Part shown: positions 5,725 through 10,153 of the stretch, piece after piece
Layout of the letters: each line of letters opens with the position of its first letter
How positions within the stretch are numbered: the first letter of the stretch is position 1
Assembly: GCA_002307175.1 (NCBI GenBank)
Contig: DBTS01000001.1
Coordinates: 550-10,702 of the forward strand
Direction of reading: 5' to 3'
Length of the DNA stretch: 10,153 bases
DNA from: Rhodocyclaceae bacterium UBA1310
Lineage (GTDB): Bacteria; Pseudomonadota; Gammaproteobacteria; Burkholderiales; Rhodocyclaceae
Made by a program: the position numbers and the translations under genes
The notes under the pieces: generated by a model
Databases searched by the model: none
Told to the model about the DNA's origin: nothing
Seen by the model: only the letters and a program-made list of their open reading frames with translations

Positions 5725-6767
5725 TCGGTCGGGTATTCAAGAAGCTTGCGGATAGGGGCCGGCAAACCGACCTCGGCCAGCTCGTCAAACCGCGTCCAGC
5801 GCAAACCCGGCGCATTCACCCCTTGCGGCACCGCTGGCAGATTCAGGCGCCAGGGGCGGATATTCAGCGTGAAATGCGTAAAGCTGTGGCGTAGCACAGG
5901 CTGCAACACAAATCCTTCAAGCGCGACGCCAAGGTACCGCAGGGAGGCCTGTCCGGCAGACTCTCCTGCTTCGATTTGCGGCAGGCTGTAGAGGCCGCCC
6001 CAGATGCCACTGGCTGGCCGCTGTTCGAGCAGCACTGCATCTTCGGTACGCAGCATCAGCACATCGCTCTCACGCAGGGGAATCGCCTTTTTCGGGCGTG
6101 CCACCGGCAGATCCGCCTCGCGCCCGGCAAGGCGGGCCACGCAATCCACACTCAGGGGGCAGTGCAGGCAGGCGGGTTTGCCACGGGTACAGATAGTGGC
6201 GCCCAGATCCATCTGCGCCTGGGGATAGACACGAATGGCCTCTTCACCTGTCTGCGGTTGCAGGGATTCAGCAAGCTCCCATAGGCGCAATTCGACGGTG
6301 CGCTCGCCCGGAAAGCCTTCGATGCCGAAGTAGCGGCACAAGACACGTTTGACGTTGCCATCGAGAATCGCAGCAGGCTCGGCGAAACAAAAAGATGCGA
6401 TGGCTGCCGCCGTAGACCGGCCGATGCCGGGGAGTTCGGCCAATTCCAGCGAAGTCTGCGGGAAACGCCCTGCCAGCTCGCCACACACCTGCTGCGCCGC
6501 GCGGTGCAGGTTGCGCGCCCGTGCGTAGTAACCCAGGCCCGCCCACAGCGCCAGCACATCATCGAGCGGCGCAGCCGCCAACGAAGCCACATCGGGGAAG
6601 CGTTGGAGAAACCGCTGGTAATACGGAATCACGGTTTCTACCTGGGTCTGCTGCAGCATGATTTCCGACAGCCAGACCCGGTAAGGGTCACGGGTCTGCT
6701 GCCAGGGCAGGTCATGGCGGCCGTTCCCGGCATGCCACGCTATCAATCGGGAAGAAAACTCACTCAT
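5721..6767 (-). CDS. mutY: A/G-specific adenine DNA glycosylase MutY
   Basis: Removes adenine mispaired with 8-oxoguanine in base excision repair. The 348-residue protein has the full architecture: SEIMLQQTQV (34-43) with catalytic Glu35, the helix-hairpin-helix LPGIGRSTAAAI (112-123), catalytic Asp136 in LDGNVKRVLCR, and the 4Fe-4S cluster ligands Cys193, Cys200, Cys203 and Cys209 (C-x6-C-x2-C-x5-C). The C-terminal NUDIX-like domain that senses 8-oxoguanine starts around 230 and contains SGIWGGLYSLPQ and HSFTHFTL. Length is normal. The ATG at 6767 aligns with the usual MutY start; only a poorly placed AGG lies before it. It diverges from the flavin reductase gene (83-base gap) and converges on, and overlaps, the zinc-finger gene with no hairpin terminator between them. 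The fpg-like or iron-sulfur trafficking partner often next to mutY is not present here. Confidence 0.97.
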   Translation of the reverse strand: MSEFSSRLIAWHAGNGRHDLPWQQTRDPYRVWLSEIMLQQTQVETVIPYYQRFLQRFPDVASLAAAPLDDVLALWAGLGYYARARNLHRAAQQVCGELAGRFPQTSLELAELPGIGRSTAAAIASFCFAEPAAILDGNVKRVLCRYFGIEGFPGERTVELRLWELAESLQPQTGEEAIRVYPQAQMDLGATICTRGKPACLHCPLSVDCVARLAGREADLPVARPKKAIPLRESDVLMLRTEDAVLLEQRPASGIWGGLYSLPQIEAGESAGQASLRYLGVALEGFVLQPVLRHSFTHFTLNIRPWRLNLPAVPQGVNAPGLRWTRFDELAEVGLPAPIRKLLEYPTD

Positions 6768-6786
6768 ACCTGAAGGGTACCAAGTC

Positions 6787-6815
6787 TCGACCGCTGACGG
6801 AAACTCCGGGATAAT
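6787..6815 (+). promoter_or_regulatory. Probable sigma-70 promoter of the flavin reductase gene
   Basis: TCGACC (6787-6792, four of six bases of TTGACA) and GATAAT (6810-6815, five of six of TATAAT) are separated by 17 bases. Transcription would start near 6822, leaving a leader of about 29 bases before the ATG at 6851. No strong Shine-Dalgarno is visible in that leader. Confidence 0.4.
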
Positions 6816-6850
6816 TTCTTTTTTCCAGCAATAACAATGACCTTGCTGCC

Positions 6851-7339
6851 ATGAGTGCTATCCCCCTGCCGTTCGACTCCACCACCTTCCGGCGTACCTT
6901 GGGCATGTTTGCCACCGGAATCACCGTCATCACCACCCGCAACCGTGAAGGAAAGCTCTTCGGCCTCACCGTCAATTCTTTCAATTCCGTCTCCCTGACC
7001 CCGCCACTCGTTGTCTGGAGTCTCAACGCCAACAGCGGCGCACGTGAGGCTTTCGAAACGAGCAACCACCACGCCATCAATGTTCTCGCTGAAAGCCAGC
7101 AGAACATCTCGAACCTGTTTGCAGGCAAGCGCGAAGACCGCTTCGAACAGGTGGGCTGGGAACCGGGGCTGGATGGCGTGCCCCTGATTGCGGGCTGCTG
7201 CGCCGTGCTGGAGGTGCGCAACCGGCGCTTCTGGGAAGAAGGCGACCACATCATGTTCATCGGTGAAGTGGTGCGTTGCGAGCGCAGTGAAGCCGCGCCG
7301 CTGCTGTACTTCAACGGCGCCTATCACGCACTCAAATGA
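6851..7339 (+). CDS. Flavin reductase-like FMN-binding protein (DIM6/NTAB, HpaC-type)
   Basis: A 162-residue split-barrel flavin-binding protein. In this family NAD(P)H reduces free flavin, which is then handed to a partner monooxygenase, though many members have other electron-transfer roles. Signatures: FRRTLGMFATGITVITT (13-29), GLTVNSFNSVSLTPPLVVWS (38-57), where the Thr/Ser/Asn residues contact FMN phosphate in relatives, GDHIMFIGEVV (131-141), and the closing LLYFNGAYHAL (151-161). Length is typical of the short reductase component (about 160-180). The ATG at 6851 fits the family start; the Shine-Dalgarno is weak. No monooxygenase is adjacent, so its partner is unknown. It is divergent from mutY and convergent with the PIN gene, so probably a single-gene unit. 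Confidence 0.9.
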   Translation: MSAIPLPFDSTTFRRTLGMFATGITVITTRNREGKLFGLTVNSFNSVSLTPPLVVWSLNANSGAREAFETSNHHAINVLAESQQNISNLFAGKREDRFEQVGWEPGLDGVPLIAGCCAVLEVRNRRFWEEGDHIMFIGEVVRCERSEAAPLLYFNGAYHALK

Positions 7340-7365
7340 AAAGAGGCAGCGTCACACGCTGCCTC
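7339..7365 (-). terminator. Rho-independent terminator between flavin reductase and PIN genes, U-tract on minus strand
   Basis: GAGGCAGCGT (7343-7352) pairs perfectly with ACGCTGCCTC (7356-7365) around a CAC triloop. Read on the minus strand, the stem is followed by TTTTCATTTGAG, a fair U-tract, so it should terminate the PIN-gene transcript. On the plus strand it begins three bases after the flavin reductase stop but is followed by CGGAATAGG, so it would be less efficient in that direction. Confidence 0.75.
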
Positions 7366-7375
7366 CGGAATAGGT

Positions 7376-7439
7376 GAGCGGCGCTTGAGTGCATGTACGT
7401 TCCAGGCATCGCCGCCGGGCCGGTAGCATGCCGCCGCTC
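7376..7439. repeat. Interrupted inverted repeat in the PIN-gene 3' region
   Basis: GAGCGGCG (7376-7383) is the exact complement of CGCCGCTC (7432-7439). Inside, CATG at 7392-7395 can pair with CATG at 7427-7430. The 48-base interior is large, so folding is uncertain. It lies between the PIN stop (7448) and the terminator. Confidence 0.3.
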
Positions 7440-7447
7440 CAGAAACT

Positions 7448-7942
7448 TTACGGCGCCAGCACGCCAGACTTGAGCAAATCCGCCTGCAGGCGTTCAGGGG
7501 TGAGAATTGCGACAGCCCCACGCAGCGGCGCACGCCGTGCCAGCCGCAGCACCAGTTTGTCGCGCGTCACGAGTGCATCGGCCTTGCCCTCCCAGGCCAG
7601 GACCACGAATTTCTGGTCATCGCGGTCCCCGCAGCGGGGCAGTACCACGCCATCACTCTCTTCCTCGCTGGCGGCGGGCAGGCACTCCACCCTTGCGCGA
7701 TAGGTTTCGAAGAGTTCCAACTGCCGGGCAGGCTCCAGCCCAAACTGCGAATACGCCAGCACACGTTGCAACTCATCAAGACATTCTGCCCTGCTGAGCA
7801 GCACCGCAGCGGGGGATTCCGCAAACGCCCTGAAGGCCCGCAGGGCGGGATCGGCAAAGTGCCACAGGGCCATGATCACATTGGTATCCAGTACCAGACG
7901 CAAGGGCCGTGACAGATCAAACGGAGAATCAGTTTCAGACAT
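7448..7942 (-). CDS. PIN-domain protein, putative toxin-type ribonuclease (COG1569-like)
   Basis: A 164-residue PIN-fold protein. Family members are Mg-dependent ribonucleases, many of them VapC-like toxins. Acidic residues fit the PIN active site: Asp19 in VLDTNV (17-22), Glu53/Glu57 in the ECLDEL helix, Asp106 with Asp108/Asp109 in CGDRDDQKFV, and Asp122/Asp128 in ADALVTRDK. The pattern LPRCGDRDDQKFVVLA resembles 'putative toxin-antitoxin system toxin component, PIN family' proteins. The ATG at 7942 is chosen because the protein then begins just before the first PIN strand; the reading frame stays open upstream, but that part is Gly/Arg-rich low-complexity sequence overlapping the divergent gene. 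No Shine-Dalgarno is obvious. No antitoxin gene is found on either side, so either it is a solitary PIN nuclease or its partner lies elsewhere. Confidence 0.85.
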   Translation of the reverse strand: MSETDSPFDLSRPLRLVLDTNVIMALWHFADPALRAFRAFAESPAAVLLSRAECLDELQRVLAYSQFGLEPARQLELFETYRARVECLPAASEEESDGVVLPRCGDRDDQKFVVLAWEGKADALVTRDKLVLRLARRAPLRGAVAILTPERLQADLLKSGVLAP

Positions 7943-7969
7943 GGTGCAATGGTAACCCGATCTGCCAGA

Positions 7970-8032
7970 TTCGCTACCCCATTGGCCGTCTGCAGGGGGT
8001 GAGAAGCAGGCCGATAGCGGGGTAGACGCGAA
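7970..8032. repeat. Imperfect inverted repeat in the PIN/heme-kinase divergent promoter region
   Basis: TTCGCTACCCC (7970-7980) can pair with GGGGTA-GAC-GCGAA (8019-8032), eleven pairs with a three-base bulge. It occupies most of the 105-base space between the two divergent start codons. It could be an operator or a leader hairpin for the kinase gene. No regulator is adjacent. Confidence 0.35.
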
Positions 8033-8047
8033 GTCGCCCCCAGCACA

Positions 8048-9616
8048 ATGAGCCCCCGATCCTCCACCCCCTTGTCTCCTCCGTCTTCCAGCTCCCCTTT
8101 CTGCACCTCGCTGTGCGAGCTGCTCGCGGCCCGCCATTGCCGTCTGTATCTGCTACTGGGTCTGGCACTGGTGATGGCCGGCTCAATGGGATTCCGCATC
8201 GAGCAGATCCAGTCCAACCACCTTGCCCTGCACCACGAGAGCGCGCGCAATGTGGCGCGTACCATCCTGGCCATGCGGGCGTGGAATTCCCAGGCTGGCG
8301 CAGTCTATGTCCCCGTCAGCCCGGAATTTCGCCCCAACCCCTTCCTGCATCACCCCCGGCGCGAGCTGCACAGCACTGACGGGCAAACCCTCACCATGGT
8401 CAATCCGGCCTACATGACCCGCCTGGTCAGCGAAATTCTCGCCCAGACTTCGCCCTTGCAGGTCAGCCTGCGCAGCCTCCGCCCCCTCAACCCCGGAAAC
8501 CGTCCAGATCCCTGGGAAACAGAGGCGCTGCATCGGTTTGAAAACGGTGCAGAGGAATTTTCCGGTGAAGTTCAGCAGGCGGATGGAAGCCCGGTATATC
8601 GCTTCATGCTGCCCGTGAAGACCGAGGAAAGCTGCCTCAACTGCCACGCTGCACAAGGCGACCGGTTGGGCGAAATACGGGGTGGCCTGAGTCTCACGCT
8701 CCCCGCCGATACACAGGCGATGCACACCGAAATTGTCTATGTGGTGTTGCGCCACCTGCTCGCTTTCATCCTGCTGGGAGGCGCCTGCTATGTCATGTTT
8801 GGCCTGTTGGGGCGGCGTTGGGCGCAGGAACGGCAAGCCATGGAAAAAGACAAGCTGGCCGAGAAAATGCAGTCTCTGGAACGCCTTGTGCAAAGATTCT
8901 GCGAGGAATTACGCGACCCCTTGCAGCAGTCCATCCGCAGCACCGCACAAAACGCCGAGGACATTGCTGCGGTGGGCTACCGCCTTGAAGAAACGGACGG
9001 GCCAGACTCCCCGGCGCTGGCCGTACTCCCCCAGCTGCAGGAAAAAATGGGCGAAACCCTGGCCGGGCTGCAGGAGTTGATGCATCGCCTGAACAGCCTG
9101 CGGCATGCCTCTCTGAGCCTTGGCGAGGAAGCCCAACGCCTGAATCTGGCCGAGTTGCTGACCGAAATCCTGCAAACGCGGGCTGCAGCCTACCGGCACT
9201 GTGCCCAGATCGAGGTGATCTGCGCCCCGCATACTGAAATCACCTGCGTGCCCGGGCTGTTTGACCAGATCCTCGGCATCCTCATCAGCAACAGCATCGA
9301 GCACGGATTCCTGAAGGGCACCCGGCACGGCCACATTCGAATTGAAACCGAGCGTCTTTCAGATAGCACACTGCTGGTCAGCTATGCCGATGATGGGGTC
9401 GGCATGCCTCCGGAGCGCCTGGCCTGTGTTTTTGACCCCTTCCCCGAACCCACCGGGCCGGATCGCCGGCAGGGGCTCAGTCTGTACATCTGCTACAGTC
9501 TGGTCACTTTTCGCCTGGGTGGCAGCATCCGTTGCGACAGCGTGATCGGTGGCGGCACTCATTTCCTGATCACCCTGCCCAACACCCCTTCCCCTGACAC
9601 CCGTCCCCTGCAGTGA
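8048..9616 (+). CDS. Membrane sensor with c-type heme (Tll0287-like/DUF3365) domain and histidine-kinase ATPase domain
   Basis: A 522-residue sensor, likely for redox state or a gas ligand. TM1 lies at about 32-49 and TM2 at about 231-254. The periplasmic part between them is a Tll0287-like (DUF3365) domain: NPAYMTRLVSEI (119-130), a PWETEAL segment (155-161) and SCLNCH, a CxxCH heme c site at Cys196-His200, followed by GEIRGGLSL. A cytoplasmic coiled region (255-280) leads to FCEELRDPL (284-292), which aligns with the HELRTPL H-box but has Glu286 in place of histidine. The ATPase domain follows: N-box ILISNSIEHGF (411-421), DDGVGM (448-453), GLSLY (476-480, GLGL-like) and GGGTHF (501-506). 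Relatives of Tll0287 use a cysteine as second heme ligand; no cysteine exists between 32 and 195. No response regulator is adjacent. The ATG at 8048 precedes a Ser/Pro-rich cytoplasmic tail; the Shine-Dalgarno is weak. It ends with tandem stops TGA-TAA. Confidence 0.88.
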   Translation: MSPRSSTPLSPPSSSSPFCTSLCELLAARHCRLYLLLGLALVMAGSMGFRIEQIQSNHLALHHESARNVARTILAMRAWNSQAGAVYVPVSPEFRPNPFLHHPRRELHSTDGQTLTMVNPAYMTRLVSEILAQTSPLQVSLRSLRPLNPGNRPDPWETEALHRFENGAEEFSGEVQQADGSPVYRFMLPVKTEESCLNCHAAQGDRLGEIRGGLSLTLPADTQAMHTEIVYVVLRHLLAFILLGGACYVMFGLLGRRWAQERQAMEKDKLAEKMQSLERLVQRFCEELRDPLQQSIRSTAQNAEDIAAVGYRLEETDGPDSPALAVLPQLQEKMGETLAGLQELMHRLNSLRHASLSLGEEAQRLNLAELLTEILQTRAAAYRHCAQIEVICAPHTEITCVPGLFDQILGILISNSIEHGFLKGTRHGHIRIETERLSDSTLLVSYADDGVGMPPERLACVFDPFPEPTGPDRRQGLSLYICYSLVTFRLGGSIRCDSVIGGGTHFLITLPNTPSPDTRPLQ

Positions 9617-9628
9617 TAAGCTTGCTGC

Positions 9629-10099
9629 ATGCCTTCTGCAGATCCGCCCGAAATCGCCGCACAGCACTGGCTTGCCTGGTGTGATGGGAGTGCCTGCCCG
9701 AATCCGGGGCGCATTGGCCTGGGTGCCGTGCTGCAGGCCCCTGATGGACGTGTTTTTGAACTCTCGCGCAGCGACCCTCATCGGGGCTGCAACAATGAGG
9801 CGGAAACACGCGCCCTGCTTGCCACGCTGGAACTCGCGGAAAGCCTTGGTGCGCGCCATATCGTGATCCACTCGGATAGCGACAACGTGGTCCGCCTGGC
9901 CTGTGATGCCAACACCACGGAGGCCAGACACCTCGCCCCGCTGTTTGCACAGGTGCGCGAGTGTCTTACGGGGTTTGCGGAATATGAACTCCGCTGGCTG
10001 CCGCAACACCGCAACGCGGCCGCCGATGAGCTGGCGCGGCGTGCGCTGGGGCTGGCGGCGCGTGCGCCGCAGAAACCCCGCAAGCGCACGCGGCGTTAG
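9629..10099 (+). CDS. Ribonuclease HI family protein (RVT_3-type)
   Basis: A 156-residue RNase H-fold protein, predicted to cut the RNA strand of RNA-DNA hybrids. The expected metal-binding acidic residues are present: Asp19 in WCDGSACPNPG, Glu59 in CNNEAETRALL, Asp83 in IHSDSDNVV and Asp133 in NAAADELA. His127 in LPQHRN lies just before the last aspartate, in the position of the catalytic loop. The sequence is closer to the plant/archaeal-like 'reverse-transcriptase-like' RNase HI group (NNEAE, HSDS) than to the classical E. coli RnhA, so I give no symbol. The C-terminal tail PQKPRKRTRR is strongly basic and may bind nucleic acid. It starts 12 bases after the heme kinase stop and is probably co-transcribed with it; a functional link is not evident. 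No Shine-Dalgarno is obvious before the ATG. Confidence 0.88.
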   Translation: MPSADPPEIAAQHWLAWCDGSACPNPGRIGLGAVLQAPDGRVFELSRSDPHRGCNNEAETRALLATLELAESLGARHIVIHSDSDNVVRLACDANTTEARHLAPLFAQVRECLTGFAEYELRWLPQHRNAAADELARRALGLAARAPQKPRKRTRR

Positions 10100-10115
10100 A
10101 AGCTGTTCACGATCT
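10098..10115 (+). repeat. Right copy of the 18-base inverted repeat
   Basis: AGAAGCTGTTCACGATCT matches the minus strand of 5-22 at 17 of 18 positions. It begins inside the TAG stop of the RNase HI gene. The remaining bases to the window end (10116-10153) are non-coding and GC-rich, with no other feature that I can support; they may be the continuation of a dispersed repeat. Confidence 0.4.
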
Positions 10116-10153
10116 GTAGCGAGAAGGCGTCAGCGGGGCAAGGCCGGGGTTTC

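Noticed and set aside
7343..7365. Plus-strand terminator for the flavin reductase gene
   Set aside because: The hairpin is perfect but the plus strand has no T-run after it; the T-run is on the minus strand, so it was assigned to the PIN gene, with only weak bidirectional action.
7943..8137. N-terminal extension of the PIN protein up to 8137
   Set aside because: The extension is Gly/Arg-rich low-complexity sequence and overlaps the divergent heme kinase gene start; the PIN fold begins just after the ATG at 7942.
8183..8893. 236-codon minus-strand open frame opposite the heme kinase gene
   Set aside because: It lies wholly within the coding strand of the DUF3365 domain and shows no domain or start signal of its own.
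1..10153. Composite transposon bounded by the terminal inverted repeats
   Set aside because: The repeats are short, no transposase or integrase lies between them, and the intervening genes are ordinary chromosomal genes.

Overview
The window looks like chromosomal DNA from a G+C-rich proteobacterium, most probably a betaproteobacterium (a Rhodocyclales/Sterolibacterium-like relative is my best guess; this is inference from gene content and protein style, not a search). It carries nine convincing protein genes, one unrecognised small gene, several structured intergenic regions, and no rRNA, tRNA, CRISPR array, transposase or phage gene.

Layout, left to right. At 95-1084 (+) is a cytoplasmic asparaginase. 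At 1085-1291 is a leader-like intergenic region with alternative RNA pairings over the ribosome binding site of a 73-residue unknown protein (1292-1513, +), which ends in a strong terminator. At 1573-2766 (-) is a MidA/NDUFAF7-type methyltransferase, diverging from a methyl-accepting chemotaxis protein (2902-4506, +). Next come two orphan substrate-recognition modules of AAA+ proteases: a stand-alone Lon N-terminal domain protein (4621-5229, +) and a stand-alone ClpX-type C4 zinc finger (5506-5724, +), separated by a 276-base non-coding region rich in complementary segments. The zinc-finger gene overlaps mutY (5721-6767, -) by four bases at the stop codons. mutY diverges from a flavin reductase-like gene (6851-7339, +), which converges on a PIN-domain gene (7448-7942, -). 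The PIN gene diverges from a membrane sensor with a periplasmic c-type heme domain and a histidine-kinase ATPase domain (8048-9616, +), followed after 12 bases by an RNase HI-family gene (9629-10099, +).

Most genes are housekeeping or sensory genes in short one- or two-gene units with frequent strand switches, so this is not one large operon. The strongest leads are: (i) the heme sensor kinase, whose apparent H-box has glutamate where the phospho-accepting histidine should be; (ii) the neighbouring Lon-N and ClpX-zinc-finger proteins without protease or ATPase parts, suggesting adaptor or decoy roles in proteolysis; (iii) the RNA leaders before the 73-residue protein and before the zinc-finger gene; (iv) an 18-base near-identical inverted repeat at the two ends of the window, which may be a dispersed intergenic repeat. 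I found no clear multi-gene defence or biosynthetic system.
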